Shown: positions 44,070 to 53,804, numbered from the stretch's first letter. The stretch is 64,000 nt of DNA from XYD12-FULL-36-8 sp964613805 (GCA_964613805.1 CAZTJF010000005.1:62001-126000); one strand, 5' to 3'. Notes: generated by a model from the sequence alone, not told the origin. Program-made: numbers and translations.

Positions 44070-47030
44070 TTAGTTCTTGAGCAGTTTAAGGGAAAGAAAC
44101 CACTCCCAATCACTTCCATTTTGGAACCATGCTTTGGCAATTCCCGAAGAAATTGTTGATTCTAAGTTATCCCAATGTTTAAAAACAAAGTTAATTTGAC
44201 CGCCAATATCTCCCCAGTATTTTCCTTGTTCGGATTTTGCAATCAAACCTTGTAAATAGATAGAAAAATCAATGTAGCTTAAGTAATGTCTTCTAATAGA
44301 TATATTTGAAAAACGGATTGGCGGAAAATTATTTTCAATCATTAGCTTCACAAAACGTTCTGCACTTAAGGAGTAAATCGGGATTCCTGGAAATCGAAAA
44401 ACTTTTCTATACTGCTTTGCATCAACATTTTCAACTTCACGGTTTCCAAATCCGCCAAAGTAAAATCTTGCATGTCTTAACACATCATTTGGTTGATGAT
44501 ACCCGCCGGCAATTCTGAAATAAAGAATGTTATGTGGAAATAACCACGTTGATAAATCACCGAACTCAGTCCATATCTGATATGCAATCCGTGGATTCTT
44601 CATATTTTCACCATAAACCAATAATGATGCAGAAAAGTCATTGCCATATTCAAAGTCAACACTGCCAATGCTTTTTCGTTGGTTCTTTGAATCAAAGGTT
44701 GATTGCATAACTAAAAAATCCGGCTCAGATACTTGTACTAAGTTGTCATTAATAAATTTAACATCCTTATAAATGGTAAGTTGTGTTTGCTGCTTAACCT
44801 TCAAGGGATTATCGTAAACCCAATAATATGTATGACCAAGTGTAATTTTTGTACCCATCATCCCTCTTTTGCGGGAATTAAATAAATCGTAGAAGTCGGC
44901 TGCATTATGATCAATTCCAAACTCAATCTGTTTTTTATAATCATACTTTAGTTTAGCATGAAACTTAGGATTGAGGGAATTTTCTTTAAAAGGTGAATAG
45001 CCAACTTCAAAAGAGAGATCATGATTTAAAACTGGATCTGCAATGTGTCCGAAGAATCCTAAAACTTTTTGAGATTGAAACCCAGTTATCACAGGAACAA
45101 ATGTTTGTACTGCAAGATTGGTCAAGCCATTATATTTTGCTTCTGGAGATGTTGTCAATTGTTGTTTAGATTCATCGGAGGAAGGTAAATTAAGGTCCAT
45201 CAGATTAGGATTCTTATCGAGTATTAGCTGTCCTAAATATGAAATTGCTGGAACATATTCCGCTGGTTTGTTTGCTATCATTACAGGAATAAATCCTTCG
45301 GTGGTAAATTCAAAAGCAAATAAAGAATCTTGACTTATGTACAACGGTCTGAATAAACCACGCAATGTATTACTAAGCACATCAACTTGCCGTGTTGATA
45401 AGTTCAACCGGTAAATGTTTGATACTCCGTTTGTGTAAGCATTCCATAAAATATATTGTTCATCAGGGCTCCAAGAAATATTTTCCGGTGAACCGCTTGG
45501 ATAAAGTGTTTCATATTTAATTTTCACACTAGATTTAATGGAATCGGTATACATCAAAACTATTTTTTGCTCACCGCTGTTTTGATGAAGCACTGCTGAT
45601 AAATATTTACCAGAGGGGCTTACAGATAATTGCTGTATCTCATCACCGATTTCCAATTGCAAGATTATTTTAAGCATATCGAAAGGATAAGCCGAATAGA
45701 CTAATGAAGCTGCAGAAGCAGAATGTTCAATTCCCCAAAGTTCATGTGTTGTTGGGGCAATAGTTATACTCCCAACTCTGCAATCCTCAAACAATAATTT
45801 TTTTTCATCTTTGTCAATATCCAATACCCACAAATCCCGGAAAAGCTGGTTGTTGTTAGTGGTAAAGAAAAACAATCCTAAATTCTTATCATAAGCAGTG
45901 GATGAAACTTGAAGCAAACTTGGAGTAGGTAAAGTCGTTATCTTTTGAGATATTCTGGAAGCAATGTAAAACTTTTGAATTTCCGCAAGTTGATGAGGGC
46001 GATGAAATCCGAAAAGAATATTTTGACCGGATTGGTCAAGATAGGGTTGTGTTATCCAGCCAAAATTCTCGGCACCTAATCTCCTTATCTCGGTTAATGG
46101 ATACGCATTTAATTTTTGAATGTTCGTTTTCTGAAAATTTTTTTCAAAAATTACAAACTCATTCCATGCGGAAACCATTTTTAAATCGTAAATATCAAAA
46201 AATTTACTCTCAAAATTTTGATAACACTCATCTGATTCAGTTCTAAACCATTCAATAAGTTTTTCGGGTCCATATTTTAATGTTAAATACGAAGCGAATC
46301 TCGATCCGTATATATAAAAAATTGTTTCAAGTAAAAATGAGTTGCGAGCAATTTTGGTATCTAATTCAATTTCTGTAGGAAAATCCAGGCTATCTAAAAC
46401 CAGCGAACGAAAGTACATCTCATCAAAGCTTCCAAGTGTTCTTCCATATCCTCCGTTCATCCAGGTTTCGAGAAATACCGCCATTGATTCCTGATGCCAT
46501 CTTGGAGTATAGCGATTAAAGTTTGTTAATAAACTATAAATTATAGTTAATGGCTGTATTTGTTCAGGAGCAACCTTAGAAAATATTGATCTGGTAAAAC
46601 TCTCAACATCAGATGAATTATCATTTATTACTATATGCACTAACTCATGACTTATTATCCACTGAAATCTGTCACTGTAAGGAATACTTTCATAGCCGGG
46701 TTCCATCGGCTCAATTTCTAACCGAATGTAGTTTTGTGGAACCGATGTTGCTGCGCCGTAACCATAATCGTAGGCATCGTAAGTGTTTATTATGATTTTT
46801 TCAGTTGGAGAGTAATTAAATAATTCGCTTAAGGTTTTTAGTGAATTTTCTGCATAATAAAAAAGCTGTGGAACTAAATGTGCATGGCTTTGACGATAAA
46901 TAATTTTGAAGTGTTCACTCTCCTGTTCGTACCAATCACTTTGACTGTGAATAGTTAATGAAAAGACTAAAATAAAAAATAATATAAATGAAGATTTATT
47001 GATGATTTTTCGAAACGGTTTATATTTCAA
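44070..47030 (-). CDS. Outer-surface MA-family metallopeptidase with propeller and barrel regions
   Basis: 986 aa. A signal/anchor (residues 12-30) is followed by a gluzincin peptidase domain with zinc motif HELVH (128-132) and third ligand Glu181 in RWHQESMAVFLE. From about 310 to 600 there are WD40/PD40-like propeller strands (e.g. LSVSPSGKYLSAVLHQNSGE, ISWSPDEQYILWNAYTNGVS). The last 330 residues are alternating beta strands like a surface-antigen barrel. It probably displays a protease domain at or under the outer membrane. It follows the tandem-repeat gene on the same strand, after a terminator. Confidence 0.8.
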   Translation of the reverse strand: MKYKPFRKIINKSSFILFFILVFSLTIHSQSDWYEQESEHFKIIYRQSHAHLVPQLFYYAENSLKTLSELFNYSPTEKIIINTYDAYDYGYGAATSVPQNYIRLEIEPMEPGYESIPYSDRFQWIISHELVHIVINDNSSDVESFTRSIFSKVAPEQIQPLTIIYSLLTNFNRYTPRWHQESMAVFLETWMNGGYGRTLGSFDEMYFRSLVLDSLDFPTEIELDTKIARNSFLLETIFYIYGSRFASYLTLKYGPEKLIEWFRTESDECYQNFESKFFDIYDLKMVSAWNEFVIFEKNFQKTNIQKLNAYPLTEIRRLGAENFGWITQPYLDQSGQNILFGFHRPHQLAEIQKFYIASRISQKITTLPTPSLLQVSSTAYDKNLGLFFFTTNNNQLFRDLWVLDIDKDEKKLLFEDCRVGSITIAPTTHELWGIEHSASAASLVYSAYPFDMLKIILQLEIGDEIQQLSVSPSGKYLSAVLHQNSGEQKIVLMYTDSIKSSVKIKYETLYPSGSPENISWSPDEQYILWNAYTNGVSNIYRLNLSTRQVDVLSNTLRGLFRPLYISQDSLFAFEFTTEGFIPVMIANKPAEYVPAISYLGQLILDKNPNLMDLNLPSSDESKQQLTTSPEAKYNGLTNLAVQTFVPVITGFQSQKVLGFFGHIADPVLNHDLSFEVGYSPFKENSLNPKFHAKLKYDYKKQIEFGIDHNAADFYDLFNSRKRGMMGTKITLGHTYYWVYDNPLKVKQQTQLTIYKDVKFINDNLVQVSEPDFLVMQSTFDSKNQRKSIGSVDFEYGNDFSASLLVYGENMKNPRIAYQIWTEFGDLSTWLFPHNILYFRIAGGYHQPNDVLRHARFYFGGFGNREVENVDAKQYRKVFRFPGIPIYSLSAERFVKLMIENNFPPIRFSNISIRRHYLSYIDFSIYLQGLIAKSEQGKYWGDIGGQINFVFKHWDNLESTISSGIAKAWFQNGSDWEWFLSLKLLKN

Positions 47031-47049
47031 TTAATTCCAAAAGAAAAAA

Positions 47050-47079
47050 AAAGCCTTTAATAAAAATATTAAAGGCTTT
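47050..47079 (-). terminator. Terminator after the tandem-repeat protein gene
   Basis: AAAGCCTTTAATA and TATTAAAGGCTTT form a 13-bp stem with a short loop; on the minus strand a run of T follows. It separates the repeat gene from the MA peptidase gene. Confidence 0.8.
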
Positions 47080-47105
47080 CATTATAAGAAAAGAATACAA
47101 TCTTT

Positions 47106-47153
47106 GTTTATCTTATCCAGCCACAAGGGCTAAAAAATTCATATAAGTGGGAA
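47106..47153 (-). repeat. Decayed, frameshifted eighth copy of the 48-bp coding repeat
   Basis: Immediately after the stop of the repeat protein, the minus strand still aligns to the 48-bp unit (31 of 45 bases over the aligned part) with a 2-nt deletion near its start. Restoring 2 nt would extend the protein as RSNSHLYEFFSPCGWIR followed by a stop, matching the unit pattern RSNSQLDELGTRYGWVR. The present stop at 47154-47156 therefore arose by frameshift. Confidence 0.75.
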
Positions 47154-47474
47154 TTACCTTACCCAACCGTAGCGGGTTCCTAATTCATCTAATTGAGAAT
47201 TAGATCTTACCCAGCCGTAGCGAGTACCTAATTCATCCAATTGAGAATTAGATCTTACCCAACCGTAGCGAGTACCTAATTCATCCAGTTGAGAATTAGA
47301 TCTTACCCAGCCGTAGCGGGTACCTAATTCATCCAATTGAGAATTAGATCTTACCCAGCCGTAGCGGGTACCTAATTCATCCAATTGAGAATTAGACCTT
47401 ACCCAACCGTAGCGGGTACCTAATTCATCCAGTTGAGAATTAGATCTTACCCAGCCATAGCGAGTTCCTAACTC
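47154..47474. repeat. 48-bp tandem coding repeat array
   Basis: Seven units with exact 48-bp period: the CCGTAG/CCATAG core falls at 47167, 47215, 47263, 47311, 47359, 47407 and 47455. They differ at only a few positions (GCGGGT/GCGAGT, CAATT/CAGTT), implying recent expansion or gene conversion. Confidence 0.9.
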
Positions 47475-47678
47475 TTGAAGTTGAGCAGAAACTCGGTTTT
47501 CAAGAGTTAGTATATTCCATGAGGCCTGCTCGGAGGACTGAATGTAGCTCTTCTCCACCATAATTTTATCTTTGCTGATACGATTACGCTGAGCTTTTTC
47601 TACATTATCCGGAACCTGAGCGTTAGCTGAGATAGCAAACACCGCTAACAGGAGGTAAAAGAGCATATTTTTAAGCAT
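47154..47678 (-). CDS. Secreted small protein with seven 16-residue tandem repeats
   Basis: 174 aa. The signal peptide (MLKNMLFYLLLAVFAISANA, Q) is followed by a 45-residue charged leader (residues 22-67) and then seven copies of the unit LDELGTRYGWVRSNSQ, with GTRYGWVR starting at residues 71, 87, 103, 119, 135, 151 and 167. The copies are identical in protein except for the first, and differ by a few silent bases in DNA. Each unit contains two Arg sites that would release YGWVR. The layout recalls repeat-type peptide precursors, but a structural repeat protein is equally possible. No family was recognised. Confidence 0.8.
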   Translation of the reverse strand: MLKNMLFYLLLAVFAISANAQVPDNVEKAQRNRISKDKIMVEKSYIQSSEQASWNILTLENRVSAQLQELGTRYGWVRSNSQLDELGTRYGWVRSNSQLDELGTRYGWVRSNSQLDELGTRYGWVRSNSQLDELGTRYGWVRSNSQLDELGTRYGWVRSNSQLDELGTRYGWVR

Positions 47679-47909
47679 AGCATGCCCTTCAAGAAATAGA
47701 AATTAACTAATCCTGCTAAAGGCACAGCAGAATTGTTTTTTTTTACACGGGGTATTCACCTGATGACACTTATCAAGCAATAGCCACTCACAATATACAA
47801 CCCAGAAGATTTGTTGTCAACAAAATTTTTTGAGCAGCAGTTAAAACTTTAATTGATTAGGGGATGATTAAAGGGTAAATCGGTTAAAAATATTGTTTAT
47901 TGATGGTTT

Positions 47910-50900
47910 TCAATCAAAATTTATTATTTCGGTAAATTTTTCCCATACAATTTTTCTTTGAGCGCTATTGAAGAAAATTTCTTTTTTTCTCTCTTCTTTA
48001 AATCTTTCGCCGAAATAGTTCAATAATGATCTTCCGTAATGAGCATATTCTTTTGCTTTTGAAAGGTTACCACGATTTGCGTAATAAGTTGTCATTTCAA
48101 AAAATATTTGCCACGTCAATTCGGTTACATTTAAATCTTCTATTTTCTTGAGAGCTTCCTGAAAATAAAATGCCGGATTCTTGAGATCAAATTCAGAAGA
48201 ACTGTTTGCAATCATGCCTGTCAAAAATAGTTTCTCTGCTTCCAGGTAAGCATTAGTTTCAGAAACATTTGTAAAATTTACATCTGATAATAAATCAAAT
48301 GCTTTTTTCGATTCATTAGTCTGTAAAAAATATTTCGTTTGAAGAATCATTGCCTCAAAATAATTAATGCGTTCTTCTTGTTTTAAATAGTCCTCAGCTA
48401 TTTTCTTTAGATTATAATCATCGGCTGGTTTTTGAATACCAATATCATGAAATGCTGTTAGAAAACTGATGTGCAAGTTAATTCTGGTTGGGTTATCAAT
48501 TAATCCCGAAATATTACTTAACTCAGTTATAATTTCGGCAAGAAATTTATAATCGCCCATCTTATAATTTACTTTTCCAATTAAGAAAAGTACTTCGGCT
48601 TCCTCAATATTATTTTGAATTCTATGAAAAACATTTCGAGCACTATTTAAATATGCAATTGCTGTTTGATACTCACAAAGAAAAAGATAAATTTCTCCAA
48701 GATTCGATTCGGTAATACCAAAGTCATTTTGATCACCCAATGATTTAAAAATAATTTTTGCCGTATTATAATTTTCCACAGCTTTGTCAAAATTCAAATT
48801 ATGAAAATAAAATCCTCCTAAATTAAGAGAAACCTTGCCTTGCTGATACAAATTACCAGTTGATCGGGTAATCTCGAGAGAGTGGTTCCAATGTTTCTCA
48901 GCATCATCATAATTACCGCGAATGTTTAAAATATTTCCAATATTTATCTCAGCAGCAGCAACTCTTTGAAGCGAGCTTGCTGTTTTATAACTATTCAAAC
49001 ATTGCTTAAAATAATCAAGTGCTAAATCCATATCGTTCTTAAAATGGAATAGCACTATGCCTAAAAGATTATAAGCATCACCTAATATCTCATGAGAAGC
49101 AGATGGATTTTTAATTATATCGTGGCACATAAGCGAAGCGGATTCGAAATTATTTGCATCCAATTCTGCCCCGGCGATATTAAGCATAAGTTTTAATTTC
49201 TTATTGTCATCTTTTATTATAGTTAAAAGTGATTTTAAAATGTCCATCCCTTTCTCAATTTCACCAATTCTAATCAATGCATTCCCTTGTATTAATAATA
49301 GATCCGTTTTCACTTGGTCCGCTAAATTTTCTTTTAGCAAATCAGAAGTGGTGGAGTAGGTTTGTTGAAAGTCATTAAGAGTATCATAAATTGAAGACAG
49401 TTTAAGTTTTACGTCAAAAATTTGTTTGGATTTGAGAGGCAATTTTAATATTTGCTCAAGAATACTTCGTGAATATTTCAGAGCCGAAATTTTCTCCGCA
49501 TCTTCAACTTCGCGCATTAACAACAAAAAGCTATCGTCGTACCTTTCGCAAATCTGATATTGCCTAGCTAATTCAACTTTGCTGAATTGCGGAAAATACT
49601 GCTTAATTGTTTCGGCAATATTTTCGTGATGTTTTCTCTTGTTCGGAATCTGTGAATACACAAAATTCTTCAGTCCATCGGATGAAAAATTCAATCCTGC
49701 TTGTACCTGCGACTGTAAAATGTGCTTTCGTTTAAGATCTTCAACAATCCCCGAAAATTTTTCTTCGGAACAACCTGTTAATTGAACTAATATTTTATTG
49801 TCGGGGGTATTCTCAAAAGATGATAAGATTGAAGAAATTTTCAATTCATCTTCATTTAGGGCTTTAAAACGGATATTATAAATCTCTTCATATAAGTTTA
49901 CAAGAATCTTTTCACTGCGTTCTTCAGAAACAACTTTTATCCCATCATAATCAAATCGAATTATTTTGAGCAGTACTAAGTCCCGCAAGAACTCCATGAC
50001 ATTTCCCGGCAGGAAATCGGCATGCTTCATAATAAGCTGCCGAACATCATTTATCGGGAATAAATCTGCGTATGTTTTTTCTAAAAGCTCGTCAATCTGT
50101 ACTGTTGTAAACGAAGTTAGATCAAGGTGAACTGAATTATTGACAAAACCTGTAACATAATCCAAATCAGATTTTTCGGTTAAGATGATGTTGCATCCGT
50201 TAACCTGGAAAACAGGAAATATTTCTTTAAAAATTTCCAGTAAAAAACTATCATAGAGATTGAAATCATCAAGCAGAAGTATGAATCTATTCAAAGAAGT
50301 AATTTTGTTAACAATTAATTTCAAATCATTCGTAAGATTTTCTGATTGATTGTTGATGATCGTATTAAGCAAAGTAAGTGTTTCGGAAGGCAGCTTATCA
50401 AATATTAATTCATTAAAAATTAATTTATTTAAGAAAAGCTTTATTAGCCCAAATCCTGTTTTAGTTCTATTATTGGGCAGTTGAACAACATTTTCATATC
50501 GAGAATAAATTTCCCGTGACACGGCAGTTTTACCTGCTCTTTCAAAACCTCTAATGATAATAACTTCACCCGAAGACGGTGTGCTTACATAGCGATTTAC
50601 AACGTTAAGAATGTCGGTTCTATCTGAAAAAACTTGTATTGGAACCCAATCCCGGAATAATTGTTCGGTTATCTGAATATTCAAATCATAAAGAATTTGG
50701 ATAGAGGTAAAGTATCTTTCCTCCGGATTTTTGTGGAGAAGTTTTTTAATAACATTTATTAGCTCTGACGAATATTTGGTTTCTGGAAAGTAGAACTCTT
50801 TTCCAATCTGTTCCTTATAGATTTCTAACTGATCTTTCGAATCGAAAGGAAATTTCCTGTATATCAAGCGGTAAAGCAGTATACCAAAGGAGTACAAGTC

Positions 50901-51470
50901 AATCCGATGATCGTGAGGTTCTTTCTTTAAAATTTCAGGAGCCAGATATTCGGCAGTTCCAGTAATAACATTATCGGTTTGGTTTGTGTGCGGTCGAGCA
51001 AAACCAAGGTCAATTAATTTCAAAACTGGTTTTCCACTTAACTCATTTACAAGAATGTTTTCCAGTTTCAGGTCATAATAAATGTAGTTTGATTGATGAA
51101 GATAAAATAAAACAGAACAGATTTGGGTTATGATTTCTTTTAGTGAAGATTCATTTTTAATTAAGTAATCAAGCAGCTCTTTTCCGTCAAAATACTCCAT
51201 TGTCAAATACTTGGAGCCAATTGAAATTGGTTCGGTTTCAGAAATTTCTAAAATCGTTCCGCGTTCATAAGCTTGTATAATGCTGGGATGATCAAGCATT
51301 TGAAGAATTTGAAATTCATCTTTAAATGCTTTTTTCTCTTCTTCAGAGGAATTTGCTGGTAAGATTTTAAGCGCAATATTTTTCCCGGTTTGTTCTAAAT
51401 CCTCACACAAATAAACTGCGCTTCTGCCGTGTCCCAATTTTTTCTTAATTAAAAATCTTCGATTAATCAT
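47910..51470 (-). CDS. Ser/Thr protein kinase-AAA ATPase-TPR sensor protein
   Basis: 1186 aa, cytoplasmic. The kinase domain (residues 1-270) has Lys35 (IALKILP), catalytic loop IYYDLKLENILV with Asp133 and Asn138, and DLG at 154-156. The HRD motif reads YYD. An AAA/NACHT-like ATPase follows: Walker A GFERAGKT (308-315) and Walker B ILLLDDFN (near 400). From about 640 to 1150 there are many TPR units (e.g. EINIGNILNIRGNYDDAEKH). It overlaps oppC by 4 nt, so it is translated with a peptide transporter. TPR domains often bind peptides. The ligand and targets are unknown. Confidence 0.87.
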   Translation of the reverse strand: MINRRFLIKKKLGHGRSAVYLCEDLEQTGKNIALKILPANSSEEEKKAFKDEFQILQMLDHPSIIQAYERGTILEISETEPISIGSKYLTMEYFDGKELLDYLIKNESSLKEIITQICSVLFYLHQSNYIYYDLKLENILVNELSGKPVLKLIDLGFARPHTNQTDNVITGTAEYLAPEILKKEPHDHRIDLYSFGILLYRLIYRKFPFDSKDQLEIYKEQIGKEFYFPETKYSSELINVIKKLLHKNPEERYFTSIQILYDLNIQITEQLFRDWVPIQVFSDRTDILNVVNRYVSTPSSGEVIIIRGFERAGKTAVSREIYSRYENVVQLPNNRTKTGFGLIKLFLNKLIFNELIFDKLPSETLTLLNTIINNQSENLTNDLKLIVNKITSLNRFILLLDDFNLYDSFLLEIFKEIFPVFQVNGCNIILTEKSDLDYVTGFVNNSVHLDLTSFTTVQIDELLEKTYADLFPINDVRQLIMKHADFLPGNVMEFLRDLVLLKIIRFDYDGIKVVSEERSEKILVNLYEEIYNIRFKALNEDELKISSILSSFENTPDNKILVQLTGCSEEKFSGIVEDLKRKHILQSQVQAGLNFSSDGLKNFVYSQIPNKRKHHENIAETIKQYFPQFSKVELARQYQICERYDDSFLLLMREVEDAEKISALKYSRSILEQILKLPLKSKQIFDVKLKLSSIYDTLNDFQQTYSTTSDLLKENLADQVKTDLLLIQGNALIRIGEIEKGMDILKSLLTIIKDDNKKLKLMLNIAGAELDANNFESASLMCHDIIKNPSASHEILGDAYNLLGIVLFHFKNDMDLALDYFKQCLNSYKTASSLQRVAAAEINIGNILNIRGNYDDAEKHWNHSLEITRSTGNLYQQGKVSLNLGGFYFHNLNFDKAVENYNTAKIIFKSLGDQNDFGITESNLGEIYLFLCEYQTAIAYLNSARNVFHRIQNNIEEAEVLFLIGKVNYKMGDYKFLAEIITELSNISGLIDNPTRINLHISFLTAFHDIGIQKPADDYNLKKIAEDYLKQEERINYFEAMILQTKYFLQTNESKKAFDLLSDVNFTNVSETNAYLEAEKLFLTGMIANSSSEFDLKNPAFYFQEALKKIEDLNVTELTWQIFFEMTTYYANRGNLSKAKEYAHYGRSLLNYFGERFKEERKKEIFFNSAQRKIVWEKFTEIINFD

Positions 51471-52750
51471 TTTTGCAGCTGAGGATTAAAATGAACTTTT
51501 ATTTTTTGTCCAAGATCATTTGCAGAGTAAAGAGTAACTATTAACGCAGAACCCGGGAAGAAAATCATCCACCAGGCATCCTTTAAATAATTTTGACCTG
51601 CGTCAATCATGCTTCCCCAAGAGGGATGATTGCTGCCAGTTCCTAATCCTAAATAACTTAATGCGGCTTCTGCAAGAATTACACTGCCAAATTGAAAGAT
51701 TAAGTTTACACCCACTGGCGTTAAGATGATAGGTAAAACTTCTTTTATTAAAAGTTGATATTTTGAAAGTCCAATCATTTGTGCTGAAATAAAAAAGTCC
51801 TTATGCTTTAAAGAGATTACTTCACTTCTTACAATTTTGAATAAACTCATCCAACCAGAAAATCCTAAAACAAAAATTACAGCAAATAGTGAATTTCCAA
51901 ATAATGCAAGTATAATTATAATAAGAAATATTGCCGGAAAGGAAAGAAACGTATCAGCCAATCTGTTTAGGGTTAAATCAACAAATCTGCCGAAATAACC
52001 GGCAGAAGATCCCAGTAAAAGTCCGATAATAAATGACAATAGTATCGAACAAATACCGACAAAAATCGAAACCCTTGCGCCGTAAATTAATCTGGAAAAA
52101 ATATCTCTGCCATACTCATCAGTACCAAGCAAGAAAAACTTGGTTCCCAATTTCGGACTTCCTATGATGGCATTTAAACTATCTGCAGAAACTTCAAATT
52201 TCTTTTCATTTTGGAAGTATAAAATATTTTTACCCACTTGAACGCTGTCAATAAAAATTATATCTGCATCAAAAGAAGATTTTAACACCATATTTTTTAT
52301 TTCTACAAATTTGTCAACCTCAAAGGTTATCTTTACTTCTTTCTGTTCAAATTTTAAAAAAATTGCTTTACTGAATGGAGGAAGCAGTTTTGTCAATCCG
52401 ATATTTTTTTGAAAATCCGGATGTGAGAGTGGTATTAAAGGCGCGAAAATAAAAACAAAAAAAAGTGTACCTATAACAAACGAGGAAAAATCTAATTTTG
52501 ATTGAAAAATTTTCCGATCCTTATATTTCCAAAAGATAATTAAAGGCAAAGCAATAACTAAAACACCCGAAATGAAATAATCTATTAGTTCAAAACTAAA
52601 TTGGTTCATTGCACTTGGGAAATCTGTAAACAGTAAAATTAAATATGAAAACAGAAGCGAAAAAATTTTAATGATAGTAGTAAAGCGCACTACGATCAGG
52701 ATGATGCAAAAGGTGACGAACAAATGCCAGATTTTCAGTTTAAATTTCAT
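51467..52750 (-). CDS. Peptide/nickel-type ABC permease (OppC/DppC family) with N-terminal extension
   Basis: 427 aa, longer than the usual 300. The core carries LGTDEYGRDIFSRLIYGARV, the EAA-like loop LKHKDFFISAQMIGLSKYQL and SYLGLGTGSNHPSWGSMI. The N-terminal 90 residues add extra membrane segments, and residues 125-210 form an inserted soluble, beta-rich loop between the first core helix and the LGTDE motif. Its stop overlaps the kinase start by 4 nt; it begins at the base after oppB ends. No substrate-binding protein gene is nearby. Confidence 0.88.
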   Translation of the reverse strand: MKFKLKIWHLFVTFCIILIVVRFTTIIKIFSLLFSYLILLFTDFPSAMNQFSFELIDYFISGVLVIALPLIIFWKYKDRKIFQSKLDFSSFVIGTLFFVFIFAPLIPLSHPDFQKNIGLTKLLPPFSKAIFLKFEQKEVKITFEVDKFVEIKNMVLKSSFDADIIFIDSVQVGKNILYFQNEKKFEVSADSLNAIIGSPKLGTKFFLLGTDEYGRDIFSRLIYGARVSIFVGICSILLSFIIGLLLGSSAGYFGRFVDLTLNRLADTFLSFPAIFLIIIILALFGNSLFAVIFVLGFSGWMSLFKIVRSEVISLKHKDFFISAQMIGLSKYQLLIKEVLPIILTPVGVNLIFQFGSVILAEAALSYLGLGTGSNHPSWGSMIDAGQNYLKDAWWMIFFPGSALIVTLYSANDLGQKIKVHFNPQLQK

Positions 52751-53737
52751 TTAATTAAGTATATCCTTAACTGAGCGTTTATCAAGTTTAGCTTTAACAA
52801 TATCTGCTATCAGATTACTTATTATTATCAAAACTCCTGCGATTAATGTGCAGCCAATAATTAACGGATAATCACGCTGCAGAATTGCATTAACGGTTAA
52901 CCTTCCCATTCCTGGTAAACTAAATATTACTTCAGTAATTAAAGCACCACCCAATAACATTCCAAGTTCAACTCCAGCGACTGCAATCAGTGGTCCTGCT
53001 GCATTTGGTATGATGTGTTTAAGCATAATAGTTTTTTCACTAAAACCATTTGCCCTTAAATTAAGTGCAAAAGGTTTGTTTTGTGTTTCTTCAAGTCCGT
53101 CTCGCAGATACCTGAAAAATACCGCAACTCCGCCAATAGAAAGCGTCGTCACAGGCAAAATCATATGTAAAACGTAGTCTTTCATCTTACCGAAAAACGA
53201 AAGAGACTCAAAATCGAAAGAACGAATCCCTGATGAAGGAAGAATATTAAGAATTTCGGAAAAGATTAGGATAAGAAACACTCCAACTACGAAAGATGGC
53301 ACGGCATACAAAAACAAATTAAATTTTGTAATTATTCTATCAAATGTTTTATTTACTTTTCTTACTGCTACTAGTGCCAAAAATCCGCCAACTCCTATCT
53401 GAATAAAAAAACTTATCAACGAAAAAACTATTGTGAAGGGTAAATACTGCATTATAACTTTTAGAACAGATTCGCGATAATTGTAAGAAATACCCAAATC
53501 GCCCGTTAATAGATTTGTAAGAAAAGATTGGTACTGAGCTAAAATGGAATTATTGAGGTTAAAGGATTCTTTCACCTTATCAGCAAGTTCTGGGCTTAAT
53601 TCTGGAGAGATAAATTTCTGTGTTGGATCTCCCGGCGAAATTCTCAGCAAAACAAAAATAAAAGTGATCATCAAGAACAAAACGATTAACGAAGTGAGTA
53701 TACGTCTAACGATAAGCTTGACAAAATCTTTATTCAT
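52751..53737 (-). CDS. Peptide/nickel-type ABC permease (OppB/DppB family)
   Basis: 328 aa, typical length. The N-terminus ILTSLIVLFLMITFIFVLLR followed by SPGDPT, the loop LRDGLEETQNKPFALNLRAN, and the late EVIFSLPGMGRLTVNAI are hallmarks of OppB-type permeases. It is the first gene of the minus-strand operon, separated by 116 nt from the divergent ATPase genes. Confidence 0.92.
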   Translation of the reverse strand: MNKDFVKLIVRRILTSLIVLFLMITFIFVLLRISPGDPTQKFISPELSPELADKVKESFNLNNSILAQYQSFLTNLLTGDLGISYNYRESVLKVIMQYLPFTIVFSLISFFIQIGVGGFLALVAVRKVNKTFDRIITKFNLFLYAVPSFVVGVFLILIFSEILNILPSSGIRSFDFESLSFFGKMKDYVLHMILPVTTLSIGGVAVFFRYLRDGLEETQNKPFALNLRANGFSEKTIMLKHIIPNAAGPLIAVAGVELGMLLGGALITEVIFSLPGMGRLTVNAILQRDYPLIIGCTLIAGVLIIISNLIADIVKAKLDKRSVKDILN

Positions 53738-53775
53738 GCTTTATCAATAATGATGATTGGCTCGATTGCAATAAG

Positions 53776-53804
53776 TTGAATCTGAAATAATCTTAATAAC
53801 TTTG
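53776..53804 (+). promoter_or_regulatory. Candidate promoter for the ABC ATPase genes
   Basis: TTG (53776-53778), 18 nt, TAACTTTG (53797-53804), which matches TAnnTTTG exactly. It lies 50 nt upstream of the first ATPase gene, in the divergent gap. Confidence 0.45.

Noticed and set aside
47154..47474. 48-bp repeat array as a CRISPR
   Set aside because: Units are contiguous with no unique spacers and are in frame with a signal-peptide protein.
47713..47745. Plus-strand terminator (CTGCT/AGCAG followed by a T-run)
   Set aside because: The stem is only 5 bp and no plus-strand gene ends there.
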